Counted from the first letter of the stretch, positions 19,576 through 30,033 are shown. The stretch: DNA of 64,000 nucleotides from an uncultured Flavobacteriales bacterium (GCA_938075455.1 CALJHN010000001.1:1-64000); one strand, 5' to 3'. Notes: generated by a model not told the origin, from the letters alone. A program made the numbers and translations.

Positions 19576-20868
19576 TTATAGGGATTCAAGTTGTTTCTTA
19601 ATCCTAGAATAGTTTTTCATGTCATCAAGGTTAAAATACAAACTTTTAAGTACTTTAAGTGTTGATTTATCATTTGGAGAGAATGCTAAAACCCTCTCCA
19701 GTAATGGAATTGCTTTTTTAAGCATTTCATCAGCTTTTTTCATTTCAGTCTCGTATTTATCACCTGAATAATCTCCAGCTACAGATTTATAAGTAATTGA
19801 TTGATTATAATATAGAGCACCAAGATTATAATATGCATCTACATAAGTACTGTCTAATTTAATAGCATTTTCATAACCACTAATAGCTTTATTCATAAAT
19901 TGAAAAGCAACCCCATGTTTATTTTCATCGTGGTATTTATTAGAAATATTATCATAAGTAACTCCAATATTAAAATGTAATATTTTATTAGTTGGATCGG
20001 ATTCAATGGCGTTTTCAAGAGCTAATTGTGCTTTTTCATTATTGCCTTTACTATACCAATAATTAAATTCTTCAATATTTAGAACGTAATCTTTAGGAAA
20101 TCTTTCTTTTCCTTCTGCAATTATATTTAAAATTAGTTCTTCATCTTTAGAATCACTTGCATTAAGTACTCTAATCATAGATTGGTACATCTCTGCGCCC
20201 TTACCATAATTATTATCTGCACACATTTTATAATATTTAAAAGCTTCGTCTGTTTTTTTCAATTTCTCAGATGATAAAGCTGCATTAATCATAGCAAGAG
20301 TATCTTTTAGAGATAAAACATTATACATTTCAATAGCCATTTTAAAGGAGCTAAAAGCATTTTCGTAATTCTTTTTAATAAAATTGTCGACACCAATATT
20401 TATAGATTGATTTCTGTAAGTCATCATCTTGTTTTTAATATCTGAAGTCCATTGTTTTTTTATGTCTAACTCTAAGCATTTAGAAAAAGAACCAAAGGTA
20501 GCTTCCTTCATTTTTTCTTCACCTAAATCAGAAACTTCATTAAAAATTGAGGCATTGTAGGAAGACATTATCCAGTAATCTAAATAAATTACTCCTCTGT
20601 AAAAATGCATTTTAGTTTCGTCTTTGGACTTTACAAATGGAGTTTGTAATTGTTTAGTGTAAGACTCATCAATTGCTTTTTTTGCTTTTAGTAATATTGG
20701 AGTGTTTTTTGCTAATTGAGTAGACCTTAAGGTAGAATCTGGAATTGAAATCCATGAGCTATTGTAATTATTTCTAAACTCAGTAGCTGCTTCTGTTAAC
20801 TGAAGCTTTTGAGCATTCCCAATTAAGGTTAAAATAATTAATTGTCCTAAAATAAAGTATTTTTTCAT
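19576..20868 (-). CDS. Exported TPR-repeat protein
   Basis: This 430-residue protein has a signal peptide (about 1-19, ending GNAQ) and a helical body with tetratricopeptide-like repeats. The clearest run from about residue 270 to 400 (NEKAQLALENAIESDPTNKILHFNIGVTYDNI, ENAIKLDSTYVDAYYNLGALYYNQ, LLERVLAFSPNDKSTLKVLKSLY). TPR proteins of this size in the Bacteroidota periplasm usually act as scaffolds. It lies 10 bases downstream of gyrA on the same strand and is probably read from the gyrA transcript, a pairing I believe recurs in the phylum although it has no known mechanistic basis. Confidence 0.85.
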   Translation of the reverse strand: MKKYFILGQLIILTLIGNAQKLQLTEAATEFRNNYNSSWISIPDSTLRSTQLAKNTPILLKAKKAIDESYTKQLQTPFVKSKDETKMHFYRGVIYLDYWIMSSYNASIFNEVSDLGEEKMKEATFGSFSKCLELDIKKQWTSDIKNKMMTYRNQSINIGVDNFIKKNYENAFSSFKMAIEMYNVLSLKDTLAMINAALSSEKLKKTDEAFKYYKMCADNNYGKGAEMYQSMIRVLNASDSKDEELILNIIAEGKERFPKDYVLNIEEFNYWYSKGNNEKAQLALENAIESDPTNKILHFNIGVTYDNISNKYHDENKHGVAFQFMNKAISGYENAIKLDSTYVDAYYNLGALYYNQSITYKSVAGDYSGDKYETEMKKADEMLKKAIPLLERVLAFSPNDKSTLKVLKSLYFNLDDMKNYSRIKKQLESL

Positions 20869-20878
20869 TGTTTATGTA

Positions 20879-23476
20879 TTATTCGTTATCGTTGGTTGAA
20901 TCATCATTAGATGCTTCCGTTGAAAGATCGCTGGAATCTGTTGGATTATCTACAATATCGGTAGTTGAATTTTCAGTTCCTTCTATATTTTCATCTATCA
21001 AATCCTCTTCGTCGTCTTTTTCTACTTTTGCAACGGCTGCAATTTGGTCTTTTCCTTTAAGGTTTATTAATTTAACCCCTTGAGTAGCTCTTCCTTGAGA
21101 TCTTATATCCGCTACGTGCATTCTTATTGTTAATCCAGATTTATTTATAATCATTAAATCATCGTCATCAGTAACGGACTTAATAGCAATTAAATTTCCT
21201 GTTTTTTCAGTAACATTAAGCGTTTTAACTCCTTTTCCTCCCCTGTTGGTTATTCTGTATATTGGTTCGTTGGTTTCTGGATCATTAAGTAAAGTTCTTT
21301 TTCCATATCCATTTTCAGAGACAACCATAATAGTTCTAGAAAAATCTTGAGCACATACCATTCCAATAACTTCATCTTCCTCAGAAAGCGTAATTCCTCT
21401 AACTCCAGATGCAGTTCTTCCCATTGATCGAACTTTAGATTCATTAAATCTAATAGCTCTACCAGATTTAATTGCCATCAAAATTTCACTTTCTCCATTG
21501 GTTAATTTAGCCTCTAGCAATTCATCACCTTCTCTGATTCCTATGGCATTAATACCGTTGGTTCTAGGTCTAGAATAAGCCTCTAAACTTGTTTTTTTGA
21601 TGATTCCTTTTTTGGTACACATTATTATATAATTATTAGAAGTATACTCTTGATCTTTTAAATCTTTAACAACCACATAACCTTTTACTTTATCGTCTTG
21701 TTCAATGTTGATAAGGTTTTGAATAGCTCGACCTTTTGCTGCCTTATTTCCTTCGGGAACTTCGAAAATACGCATCCAAAAACATTTACCTTTTTCTGTA
21801 AAAATTAAAAGCCAGTTATGGTTAGTTGCTACAAATAATTCCTGTAGGAAATCTTTATCTCTTGTAGCAGAACCTTTAGAACCAACTCCACCTCTATTTT
21901 GTACTTTATATTCGTTAAGGTTAGTTCTTTTAATGTAACCAGCATGAGAAATTGTAATTGCAACTTCTTCATTTGGAATTAAATCCTCAATCTTCATTTC
22001 ATTGGCAGAATATTCAATGATTGATCTTCTTTCGTCACCAAATTTTTTCTTAACTTCTTCCAATTCAATCTTAATGATATCCATTCTTCTATCTTCTCTT
22101 TTAAGAATATCTTTTAAATCTTCGATAACTTTCAATAAATCATTGTATTCTGCTCTTAATTTATCTTGTTCTAGGCCTGTTAATTGTCTTAATCTCATTT
22201 CAACAATAGCTCTAGATTGAAGATCAGATAATTTAAACTTATTCATCAATTTTTCTCTAGCTTCATCAGGGCTCTTTGACGCTCTAATTAAGGCTATAAC
22301 CTCATCAATATTATCGGAGGCAATAATTAAACCTTCCAATATATGAGCTCTATCTTCTGCTTTTTTAAGCTCAAATTTAGATCTTCTGATTACCACTTCA
22401 TGTCTGTGGTCTACAAAATGAGCAATTAAGTCTTTTAAATTTAAAACAACGGGCCTACCGTTAACTAAGGCAATGTTGTTTACTGAGAATGAGGTTTGTA
22501 GCGAGGTATATTTGAATAATTTATTTAAAACAACATTAGGAATTGCATCTCTTTTAATTTCATATACAATTCTCATTCCATTTCTGTCTGATTCGTCCCT
22601 AATTTCGGAGATTCCAACAAGCTTCCCTTCATTTACTAAAGCAGCTGTTTTTTGTATCATATCAGCTTTATTAACTTGATATGGAATTTCAGTTACTATT
22701 ATTGCTTCTCTATTTTCTCTAATTTCTTCAATAGTGGCTTTTGCTCTCATAACAATTCTGCCCTTCCCTTCATGAAAAGCATTTTTCACACCTTCGTATC
22801 CGTAAATAGTACCTCCAGTAGGAAAATCAGGAGCTTTAATGTATTCCATTAATCCATCTATATCAATTTTCTTGTTGTTAATATATGCTATAGTACCATC
22901 TATAACTTCTGTTAAATTATGAGGAGCCATATTTGTAGCCATACCAACTGCAATTCCTGAAGATCCATTTACTAATAAGTTAGGTATTCTAGTTGGCAGC
23001 ACTGATGGTTCACTAAGAGAATCATCAAAATTGGGAGAAAAATCGACTGTATCCTTTTCTAAATCTGAAAGCAATTCTTCAGCAGTTCTTTTAAGTCTTG
23101 CTTCAGTATATCGCATGGCAGCAGGGCTATCACCATCAACAGAACCAAAATTACCTTGACCATCCACAAGTGGATATCTTAAAGACCAATACTGAGCCAT
23201 CCTCACCATAGTGTCATAAACAGAAGAATCACCGTGTGGGTGGTATTTACCCAAGACATCTCCAACAATTCTAGCTGATTTCCTAAAAGAACTATTAGAT
23301 CTTACACCAAGTTCAAGCATTCCATAAAGAACTCTTCTGTGAACGGGCTTCAAACCATCTCTTACATCGGGTAGTGCTCTAGATACAATAACCGACATTG
23401 AATAATCAATGTAAGCTGTCTTCATTTCATCCTCAATACTAACAGGTATTATCCTTTCACCACTCTCTTCACTCAT
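20879..23476 (-). CDS. gyrA: DNA gyrase subunit A
   Basis: GyrA, 865 residues, breaks and rejoins DNA for supercoiling together with GyrB. The catalytic tyrosine is Tyr123 in [10 protein letters not shown]. The quinolone-resistance region [12 protein letters not shown] has Ser84 and Asp88, the residues of drug-sensitive enzymes. The C-terminal beta-pinwheel contains the GyrA-box ([10 protein letters not shown], near residue 530) that marks gyrase rather than topoisomerase IV. The tail (about 815-865) is an acidic, Ser/Thr/Asp-rich extension ([15 protein letters not shown]), common in this group. It starts at ATG 23476. No -7 match was found upstream in the 194-base divergent gap with clpC. 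Confidence 0.97.
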   Translation of the reverse strand: MSEESGERIIPVSIEDEMKTAYIDYSMSVIVSRALPDVRDGLKPVHRRVLYGMLELGVRSNSSFRKSARIVGDVLGKYHPHGDSSVYDTMVRMAQYWSLRYPLVDGQGNFGSVDGDSPAAMRYTEARLKRTAEELLSDLEKDTVDFSPNFDDSLSEPSVLPTRIPNLLVNGSSGIAVGMATNMAPHNLTEVIDGTIAYINNKKIDIDGLMEYIKAPDFPTGGTIYGYEGVKNAFHEGKGRIVMRAKATIEEIRENREAIIVTEIPYQVNKADMIQKTAALVNEGKLVGISEIRDESDRNGMRIVYEIKRDAIPNVVLNKLFKYTSLQTSFSVNNIALVNGRPVVLNLKDLIAHFVDHRHEVVIRRSKFELKKAEDRAHILEGLIIASDNIDEVIALIRASKSPDEAREKLMNKFKLSDLQSRAIVEMRLRQLTGLEQDKLRAEYNDLLKVIEDLKDILKREDRRMDIIKIELEEVKKKFGDERRSIIEYSANEMKIEDLIPNEEVAITISHAGYIKRTNLNEYKVQNRGGVGSKGSATRDKDFLQELFVATNHNWLLIFTEKGKCFWMRIFEVPEGNKAAKGRAIQNLINIEQDDKVKGYVVVKDLKDQEYTSNNYIIMCTKKGIIKKTSLEAYSRPRTNGINAIGIREGDELLEAKLTNGESEILMAIKSGRAIRFNESKVRSMGRTASGVRGITLSEEDEVIGMVCAQDFSRTIMVVSENGYGKRTLLNDPETNEPIYRITNRGGKGVKTLNVTEKTGNLIAIKSVTDDDDLMIINKSGLTIRMHVADIRSQGRATQGVKLINLKGKDQIAAVAKVEKDDEEDLIDENIEGTENSTTDIVDNPTDSSDLSTEASNDDSTNDNE

Positions 23477-23591
23477 AATCTAAATTTTTAGTTTTTTTAA
23501 GATAAACGAAAGTATCATTTCTTTAAGAATAATTACAAGTTTTTTGTCAAACATTTATCCACAAAAACATGTGCGAAAAGCAGATATTATG

Positions 23592-23610
23592 AACAATTAA
23601 CAAAATTGTT
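23592..23610. repeat. Inverted repeat AACAATT-N5-AATTGTT upstream of clpC
   Basis: Perfect 7-base arms at 23592-23598 and 23604-23610 with a 5-base spacer, lying between gyrA and clpC and just before the best -7 match for clpC. The size would suit a dimeric repressor, but such AT-rich palindromes also arise by chance and I cannot name a matching regulator. Confidence 0.35.
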
Positions 23611-23616
23611 GTTGAT

Positions 23617-23624
23617 TAAATTTG
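23617..23624 (+). promoter_or_regulatory. Possible -7 element for clpC
   Basis: TAAATTTG matches the Bacteroidota -7 consensus and lies 46 bases before the clpC ATG. A second match (TAATTTTG at 23656-23663) would give an almost leaderless transcript. Neither has a well-spaced TTTG -33 partner. Confidence 0.35.
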
Positions 23625-23670
23625 AAACGAATGTTTTAAATATGAAAAACAATATTAATTTTGATAAAAT

Positions 23671-26223
23671 ATGGACGCTAAATTTTCACCTAGAGTTAAA
23701 GAAGTTATAAGTTACAGTCGCGAAGAAGCCTTAAGATTGGGCCATGACTATATAGGAGTTGAACATCTTTTACTGGGCATAATTAGAGAAGGAGAAGGAG
23801 TTGCAATGAAAATGATTGAATCCTCTGGAATAAATTCTAAAGAATTGAGAAAGAAACTTGAATCAAAACTAGATTCTGGACAAATTTCTGAACTTAAAAG
23901 CTCAGGAAATATTCCACTTTTAAAACAAGCTGAAAAAGTTTTAAAAATAACTTACTTAGAAGCAAAACTATTTAAAAGTAATATGATTGGAACTGAACAT
24001 TTGCTTTTATCTATTTTAAAAGAGGACAACAATATTGCTTCATCTCTTTTAAAAGAACACAATTTAAATTATGAGTCTATCAAAGAAGAATTAGATATTA
24101 TGATGGAGTCTGGTTACAAGCCGGAATCTCTTCCAGAATCTAAATATCCTGAATCTGCAGATGAAGAGGATATGGATAAAGAAGATAGCTTTTCTAGTAG
24201 TGGTCCTAAAAAAACTACTGATAGCAAATCTAAAACACCAGTTTTAGATAATTTTGGACGAGATTTAACCAAATTTGCAGAAGACGATAAATTAGATCCA
24301 ATTGTAGGAAGAGAAAAAGAAATTGAACGAGTTTCCCAAATACTTTCCAGACGAAAAAAGAACAACCCACTTTTAATTGGGGAACCTGGAGTTGGTAAAT
24401 CTGCTATTGCAGAAGGTCTAGCACTAAGAATTACTCAAAGAAAAGTTTCCAGAGTACTTTTTAATAAAAGAGTAATTTCTCTTGATCTTGCTTCTTTAGT
24501 TGCAGGGACAAAATATAGAGGACAGTTTGAGGAAAGAATGAAGGCGGTAATGAGTGAATTAGAAAAGTCCCCAGATATTATTTTATTTATTGATGAAATT
24601 CATACTATAGTAGGCGCTGGTGGAGCTTCTGGGTCATTAGATGCCTCTAACATGTTTAAACCTGCTCTTGCAAGAGGAGAACTTCAGTGTATAGGAGCAA
24701 CTACTTTAGATGAATATAGACAATTTATTGAAAAAGATGGGGCTTTAGAAAGACGTTTTCAAAAGGTACTGGTTGATCCTACAAGTATTGAAGAAACTCT
24801 TCAAATTTTAGAAAATATAAAAGAGAGATACGAAGACCATCACAATGTAAAATACTCTTCAGAGGCTATTAAATCCTGTGTCAATTTAACTGAAAGATAT
24901 ATTTCAGATCGTCACCTTCCAGATAAAGCGATTGATGCTTTAGATGAGGTTGGTTCAAGAGTTCATATTACTAATATCAATGTTCCTGAATCAATTATAA
25001 CTATTGAAAAAAATATTGAGAATGTAAAAGAACTAAAAAATAAGGTAGTTAGAAGTCAACAGTACGAAGAAGCAGCTAGGCTAAGAGATTCAGAAAGAAA
25101 ATTGAATGAAGAGCTTGACAATGCTAAAATCAAGTGGGAAGAAGAAAGCAAAACCCATAGACAAGAAGTTACAGATGAAGATGTAGCTGAAGTTGTAGCT
25201 ATGATGACTGGGATACCTGTTCAAAAAGTTGCTGAAAAAGAAAGTGGGAAATTAATGAAAATGGTGGATTCTATGAACGGAACTGTCATTGGACAGAACG
25301 AAGCCATAACTAAAGTGGTAAAAGCTATTCAAAGAAATAGAGCTGGCTTAAAAGATCCAATTAAGCCTGTAGGTTCTTTTATATTTCTTGGTCCTACTGG
25401 AGTAGGTAAAACACAATTATGTAAAGTTTTAGCAAAATATTTATTTGACAGTGAAGAAGCACTAATTAGAATAGATATGAGTGAATACATGGAGAAGTTT
25501 GCAGTATCGAGATTAATTGGAGCTCCTCCAGGATACGTAGGATATGAAGAAGGAGGTCAACTAACAGAAAAAGTAAGAAGAAAGCCCTACTCTATTATTT
25601 TACTTGATGAGATTGAAAAAGCGCATCCTGATGTTTTTAACTTATTGCTACAAGTCCTTGACGATGGAAAAATGACAGACAGTTTAGGAAGAAATATAGA
25701 TTTTAAAAATACTATAATCATTATGACTTCTAATATTGGTGCCAGACAACTACAAGATTTCGGAACTGGAGTTGGATTTGGCACTAAAACAAGAACTGAA
25801 AATGATCAAGAAAATATTAAGGGAGTTATTCAAAGTGCACTTAAAAAAGCATTTGCTCCAGAATTTCTTAATAGAATTGACGACGTAGTTATATTTAATT
25901 CTTTAGATAAAAAAGATATTCTAAAAATAATAGATATAGAATTGGAAAAATTATTTAATCGAATAAACTCTCTTGGATACAAAGTCGAATTAACAAAGAA
26001 TGCTAAAGCATATATTGCTGAAAAAGGCTTTGATGAAAAGTACGGTGCAAGACCACTAAACAGAGCAATTCAAAAATATATTGAAGATCCTTTAGCAGAA
26101 GAAATTATCCAAAAAAAGATAAAAGAAGGAGATGTAATTAAGATTGATTTCGACAAAAAGAATGAAGAAATTATTGTTATTCTAGAAAATATTAAAAAGA
26201 AATCAAAATCTAATAAAGATTAG
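23671..26223 (+). CDS. clpC: ClpC-type AAA+ unfoldase
   Basis: An 850-residue Hsp100 protein. Two N-terminal Clp repeats occupy about 1-145 and a charged linker follows. The first AAA+ module has Walker A GEPGVGKSAI near residue 237 and FIDEIHTIVGAG as Walker B. A UVR-type coiled segment (SQQYEEAARLRDSERKL, about 450-480) is the feature that distinguishes ClpC from ClpA/B. The second AAA+ module has GPTGVGKTQL near residue 573. It would feed proteins to ClpP in protein quality control. It starts at ATG 23671, diverges from gyrA, and its end overlaps the convergent rhomboid gene by 4 bases. Confidence 0.95.
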   Translation: MDAKFSPRVKEVISYSREEALRLGHDYIGVEHLLLGIIREGEGVAMKMIESSGINSKELRKKLESKLDSGQISELKSSGNIPLLKQAEKVLKITYLEAKLFKSNMIGTEHLLLSILKEDNNIASSLLKEHNLNYESIKEELDIMMESGYKPESLPESKYPESADEEDMDKEDSFSSSGPKKTTDSKSKTPVLDNFGRDLTKFAEDDKLDPIVGREKEIERVSQILSRRKKNNPLLIGEPGVGKSAIAEGLALRITQRKVSRVLFNKRVISLDLASLVAGTKYRGQFEERMKAVMSELEKSPDIILFIDEIHTIVGAGGASGSLDASNMFKPALARGELQCIGATTLDEYRQFIEKDGALERRFQKVLVDPTSIEETLQILENIKERYEDHHNVKYSSEAIKSCVNLTERYISDRHLPDKAIDALDEVGSRVHITNINVPESIITIEKNIENVKELKNKVVRSQQYEEAARLRDSERKLNEELDNAKIKWEEESKTHRQEVTDEDVAEVVAMMTGIPVQKVAEKESGKLMKMVDSMNGTVIGQNEAITKVVKAIQRNRAGLKDPIKPVGSFIFLGPTGVGKTQLCKVLAKYLFDSEEALIRIDMSEYMEKFAVSRLIGAPPGYVGYEEGGQLTEKVRRKPYSIILLDEIEKAHPDVFNLLLQVLDDGKMTDSLGRNIDFKNTIIIMTSNIGARQLQDFGTGVGFGTKTRTENDQENIKGVIQSALKKAFAPEFLNRIDDVVIFNSLDKKDILKIIDIELEKLFNRINSLGYKVELTKNAKAYIAEKGFDEKYGARPLNRAIQKYIEDPLAEEIIQKKIKEGDVIKIDFDKKNEEIIVILENIKKKSKSNKD

Positions 26224-26879
26224 TCTTCTAAATTTTGATCCCAAAACCCATCTAAATCGTCTGATTCAATACCTAATTCTTCCTCAATTTCCCATTGTGT
26301 TTTCTTTTTAATAAAAGAAGCATTTTCCTTCCTAAAATATCTAGACAACACTACTCCTACTATTGCTCCAGAGAGATGACTTTCAAAACTGATTTTCCAA
26401 TCGTATGGAAATATTCCCCAAATCATACTTCCGTAAATGAATACCACAAGCAATGCGACTGTAAGTAATCTTGAATCTTGTCTAAAAACACCACTAAAAA
26501 ATAAAAAAAATAATTGACTATAAATAACTCCACTAATACCAATATGAAAGGAACTTCTGCCAAATATCCAAACACTTAATCCTGTTATAATCCAAGAAAA
26601 AAATAAAACCCTCCAAGCAATAGGACGGTAAAAGTAAAACATTGCCCAAGTGAGTATTAAAAAAGGAACAGAGTTATTAATTAAATGATTATTATCAGAT
26701 GAAGAATGAACTAAAGGAGCAAATACTATTCCCCATAATCCATCTAGAGTTCTTGGAAAAACACCAAGTTTGTATAAATTTAGATCGTAATGGATATTTG
26801 AAAAATGAACCAACCACAAAAAAAATAAAAAGAATAAAATCAAATAATGTTTTAAAAAGATATTATAAAAATCTTTCAT
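26220..26879 (-). CDS. Rhomboid-family intramembrane serine protease
   Basis: A 219-residue integral membrane protein with six hydrophobic helices. The rhomboid catalytic dyad is visible: Ser116 in HIGISGVIYSQ (the GxSG motif) and His167 in ESHLSGAIVG. The upstream NNHLINNSVPF segment fits the His-Leu-x-x-Asn signature of helix 2. The C-terminal tail (about 178-219) is soluble and acidic (EEELGIESDDLDGFWDQNLED). It ends a three-gene run with htpG and a J-domain protein, each following within 2 bases of the last. The substrate is unknown; the context suggests a link to protein quality control. Confidence 0.9.
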   Translation of the reverse strand: MKDFYNIFLKHYLILFFLFFLWLVHFSNIHYDLNLYKLGVFPRTLDGLWGIVFAPLVHSSSDNNHLINNSVPFLILTWAMFYFYRPIAWRVLFFSWIITGLSVWIFGRSSFHIGISGVIYSQLFFLFFSGVFRQDSRLLTVALLVVFIYGSMIWGIFPYDWKISFESHLSGAIVGVVLSRYFRKENASFIKKKTQWEIEEELGIESDDLDGFWDQNLED

Positions 26880-27659
26880 CTATTTTATTGCCCTCTCTTT
26901 TTTCAAATGTTGGTAAGCTTCCTGAATTTTTTGAAATTTCTTTTTAGCTGCTTTCTGCTGTTCTTCTCCTAGTTGATTGAATTTATCTGGATGGTGTTTT
27001 ACTGCCATTTTACGATAGGCCTTTTTAATCTCATTATTACTAGCTGAATCATCAATACCCAATATTTTATAGGAACTAGAAACATCCTTGTAAAAAAGAG
27101 ATTTAATTTGTTCAAATTCTATTTTTGAAATTCTAAAGTAAGAAGCAATTTTTTGAATTACTTTCATTTCAGAGTCTGAAACATTTCCATCGGCCTGTGC
27201 AATACCAAATAGATATTGAATAAGAAGAGACCTTTGTCTTAAAGGCATACTATTGTTTATTGTATTACATATCTCAATAAGTACAAAATTCTTTTTTAAT
27301 ATATCCTTAAAATCACTTATGTATTTTGCTGAAAGTTGGGGAGAAAATTGCTGTCTGAAAAAGTCTTTCACATAATCTAATTCAGATTTTAAAATTTTTC
27401 CGTCTGCCTTCATTACTGCTCCAGAAAGAATAAGAAGTGCTGTAGCAAAGTCATTTTGAGTAATCCTTGAAGAATAATAACTGGCATCATTCGAATAGGA
27501 ACTTCCTCTAAATTTATAAGAACCAGAAGATCTAGAATTGTTGGAACTAAACTTGTCAAAACTAGAACCAATAAAGTATCCTAGAAATGCACCAAATAAG
27601 CTTCTTGTTGCAAAAAAACCAAATACTGCACCTACTAAACCTCCAATTCCTATTGACAC
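26880..27659 (-). CDS. TerB-like / J-domain co-chaperone (DjlA-like)
   Basis: The 259-residue protein has a glycine-rich, membrane-compatible N-terminus (GIGGLVGAVFGFFATRSLFGAFLGYFIG shape, about 3-32) and a Ser/Tyr-rich linker. A TerB-like helical domain (about 67-175; FATALLILSGAVMKADGKI and FGIAQADGNVSDSEMKVI) is followed by a C-terminal J domain (about 193-255) with the HPD motif in VKHHPDKFN. The order resembles E. coli DjlA, a membrane-anchored DnaK partner. The gene is 1 base after htpG and directly abuts the rhomboid gene, so Hsp90, a J-protein and a membrane protease appear to be co-expressed. Confidence 0.9.
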   Translation of the reverse strand: MSIGIGGLVGAVFGFFATRSLFGAFLGYFIGSSFDKFSSNNSRSSGSYKFRGSSYSNDASYYSSRITQNDFATALLILSGAVMKADGKILKSELDYVKDFFRQQFSPQLSAKYISDFKDILKKNFVLIEICNTINNSMPLRQRSLLIQYLFGIAQADGNVSDSEMKVIQKIASYFRISKIEFEQIKSLFYKDVSSSYKILGIDDSASNNEIKKAYRKMAVKHHPDKFNQLGEEQQKAAKKKFQKIQEAYQHLKKERAIK

Positions 27660-27660
27660 T

Positions 27661-29544
27661 TTAAATCAATTCAAAACTTCTATCTACAAAATCACTTAAG
27701 TCTTTACCTTTTAACATACCATGGGATAAGAGAGCTAAATCTAAAGCTTGTTTAGCTAGAACTTTTTGTTTTTTTCCTTTGGCAGTCATTACTTTCGAAA
27801 CCAATGGGTGATTGGTATTTATCACAAGATTAAACATTTCTGGCATTACTCCCATCATATTCATTCCTCCGCCTCCAGCAGCTTGTTGCTCTTTCATTCT
27901 TCTCATAAATTCACTTTGGGTAATTAAAACTGGTTTTTCAGTTTCGCTCAGACTTTCCACCTGAACAGTATACTTCTCTTTTTCAACTATTTCTTCAAAA
28001 ATTGGTTTGAGAGATTCTTCCTGTTCTTTAGTTAGTTTCGAAGGAATATTCTCATCTTTTGAAATAATATTATCGATAGTATCTGCATCAACTCTTGCAA
28101 ATGAAGCACCTAAATCTTGTTCTGTTTTTGAAATGTAATGTGAAGCAAGAGGTCCATCCATTATTAACACATCGTATCCTTTTTGGTTTGCCGACTCAAT
28201 AAGTGAATGGTGCTCTTCTTTATCATGAGAATAAAGAAATACTAACTTATCATTTTTATCCGTTTGTGCAGCTTTCACTTTTTCTTTGTATTCTTCTAAA
28301 GTAAAATATTCATCTTTGGTATTTTTAAGTAAACTAAATGGCTTGGCTTTATCATGAAATTTTTCATCTGTTAATATTCCATATTGGATAAAGACATTAA
28401 TATCGTCCCATTTACTTTCAAAATCTTTTCTATCCTTTTTAAACATACCTGATAACTTATCTGCAACCTTTTTAGTTATGTGATTAGAGATTTTTCTAAC
28501 ATTACTGTCGCTTTGCAAATAAGACCGTGATACATTCAAAGGAATATCTGGAGAATCAATTACTCCATGTAAAAGTGTTAAAAACTCTGGAACAATATTT
28601 TCTACAGAATCTGTTATAAAAACTTGATTGCTATAAAGCTGAATCTTATTTTTTTGTAATTCAATTTGATTTTTTAGTTTAGGAAAATAAAGTATTCCAG
28701 TTAAATTAAATGGATAATCTACATTTAAATGAATATGAAAAAGTGGTTCTTCCGTAAATGGATATAATTCACTGTAAAAGGATTTGTAATCTTCTAACTC
28801 TAAATCAACAGGTTTTTTTATCCATGCAGGAGATGGGTTGTTAATAATATTTGGAACATCAATACTAATTTTCTCAAAATTTCCATCTTTGTCTTTCTTC
28901 CCCTTTGGATCATCAATAGATTCTGTTTTGGTTCCAAACTCTATGTCAACAGGGAGAAATTTACAGTACTTATTTAAAATTTCTGAAATTCTATTTTCTT
29001 CTAAGAACTCTTTAGAATCTTTGTCAATATGTAGAATAATATCTGTCCCTCTGTCTTTCTTTTTAATTTCTTTTAATTCAAAAGTTGGGTCTCCTTTGGA
29101 TTCCCACTGAACAGCCTTGGAACCATCTTTATGGGAAAGTGTCTGAATTTGAACCTTGCTAGAAACCATAAATGAAGAATAAAAACCAAGTCCGAAATGA
29201 CCAATTATAGATTTGGGGTCTTTGTCTTTGTATTCTTCTAAAAATTCTTCTGCACCAGAAAAAGCAACTTCATTAATATATTTATTTACTTCGTCTTGGG
29301 TCATTCCTATACCATTATCTCTTATTGTAAGTGTTTTTTTCTTGGAATTTAAAATTACTTCAACTTTTAAATTTTTCACTTCCTTTTTGTACTCTCCAGC
29401 ATTGGATAAAGTCATTAATTTTTGAGAAGCGTCTACAGCATTAGAGACTAATTCTCTTAAAAATATTTCAGTATCTGAATAAAGAAATTTTTTGATAATT
29501 GGAAAAATATTTTCGCTTTGTACGTTTATGGATCCTTTTTGCAT
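27661..29544 (-). CDS. htpG: HtpG, bacterial Hsp90 chaperone
   Basis: HtpG with 627 residues from the ATG at 29544 (MQKGSINVQSENIFPIIKKF). A longer reading from 29583 adds 13 residues that do not match the family start. The GHKL ATPase domain shows ELVSNAVDASQKL, DNGIGMTQDEVNKY and GHFGLGFYSSFMV. The middle domain has NVSRSYLQSD with the conserved Arg that senses the ATP gamma-phosphate. The C-terminal dimerisation domain ends near DFVDRSFELI. Length and motifs are normal. A TAGATTTG -7-like element on the minus strand (29604 to 29597) lies 53 bases upstream. It heads a three-gene operon with the J-domain and rhomboid genes. Confidence 0.96.
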   Translation of the reverse strand: MQKGSINVQSENIFPIIKKFLYSDTEIFLRELVSNAVDASQKLMTLSNAGEYKKEVKNLKVEVILNSKKKTLTIRDNGIGMTQDEVNKYINEVAFSGAEEFLEEYKDKDPKSIIGHFGLGFYSSFMVSSKVQIQTLSHKDGSKAVQWESKGDPTFELKEIKKKDRGTDIILHIDKDSKEFLEENRISEILNKYCKFLPVDIEFGTKTESIDDPKGKKDKDGNFEKISIDVPNIINNPSPAWIKKPVDLELEDYKSFYSELYPFTEEPLFHIHLNVDYPFNLTGILYFPKLKNQIELQKNKIQLYSNQVFITDSVENIVPEFLTLLHGVIDSPDIPLNVSRSYLQSDSNVRKISNHITKKVADKLSGMFKKDRKDFESKWDDINVFIQYGILTDEKFHDKAKPFSLLKNTKDEYFTLEEYKEKVKAAQTDKNDKLVFLYSHDKEEHHSLIESANQKGYDVLIMDGPLASHYISKTEQDLGASFARVDADTIDNIISKDENIPSKLTKEQEESLKPIFEEIVEKEKYTVQVESLSETEKPVLITQSEFMRRMKEQQAAGGGGMNMMGVMPEMFNLVINTNHPLVSKVMTAKGKKQKVLAKQALDLALLSHGMLKGKDLSDFVDRSFELI

Positions 29545-29596
29545 TTTTAAAATTTTTTTTAACATATTCAAACTACATGCCAATAGACTAATATTG

Positions 29597-29604
29597 CAAA
29601 TCTA
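29597..29604 (-). promoter_or_regulatory. Possible -7 element for htpG
   Basis: On the minus strand this reads TAGATTTG, a match to TAnnTTTG. A second match (TAAATTTG, minus strand 29638 to 29631) lies further upstream. I see no convincing -33 element for either, and no CIRCE-type repeat in the 204-base divergent gap. Confidence 0.35.
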
Positions 29605-29748
29605 TGACATAATGTCCTAATCAGTATTATCAAATTTAAGCTTATTGTAAAATTGTCATTAGAAATAATGCTGTAGACAAACATTCATATGTTTAAAAAG
29701 ATGTAGAGCGCAAATAAAAGATAGTAACTAAATTAATAATGTTGTAAT

Positions 29749-30033
29749 GTGAAAAATTTAATTGTACTAAATAACAGATACTTTTTATCTACAGCTTTGT
29801 TTATTTTTATTCTTCTACTAATTGACAATACAACATTTTACAAGTTATATAAAATGAAGCAAGAACTTCACTCTCTAGAAATAGAAAATAAAAAAAAACA
29901 AATAGAAATAATTCAAATTAAAGAAAAAACAAAGCAGTTAACTACCAACAAATTTGCTCTAGAAAAATTTGCAAGAGAGCACTATTTAATGAAAAAAAAT
30001 GATGAAGTTATTTACGTATTTGACGATCTTTGA
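29749..30033 (+). CDS. FtsB/DivIC-family septum formation initiator
   Basis: A 94-residue protein with an N-terminal membrane helix (about 12-27, STALFIFILLLIDNTTF) and a coiled coil (about 33-68, KMKQELHSLEIENKKKQIEIIQIKEK shape). It ends with the conserved FAREHYLMKKNDEVIYVFDD that marks this family. Such proteins join FtsL and FtsQ in the cell division complex. Translation starts at GTG 29749, overlapping an out-of-frame ATG as at menA. Its end overlaps the convergent ruvX gene by 22 bases, unusually deep for two functional genes. Confidence 0.9.
   Translation: MKNLIVLNNRYFLSTALFIFILLLIDNTTFYKLYKMKQELHSLEIENKKKQIEIIQIKEKTKQLTTNKFALEKFAREHYLMKKNDEVIYVFDDL

Noticed and set aside
29545-29748. 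CIRCE-type heat-shock operator before htpG
   Set aside because: No TTAGCACTC-N9-GAGTGCTAA-like repeat is present in the gap.
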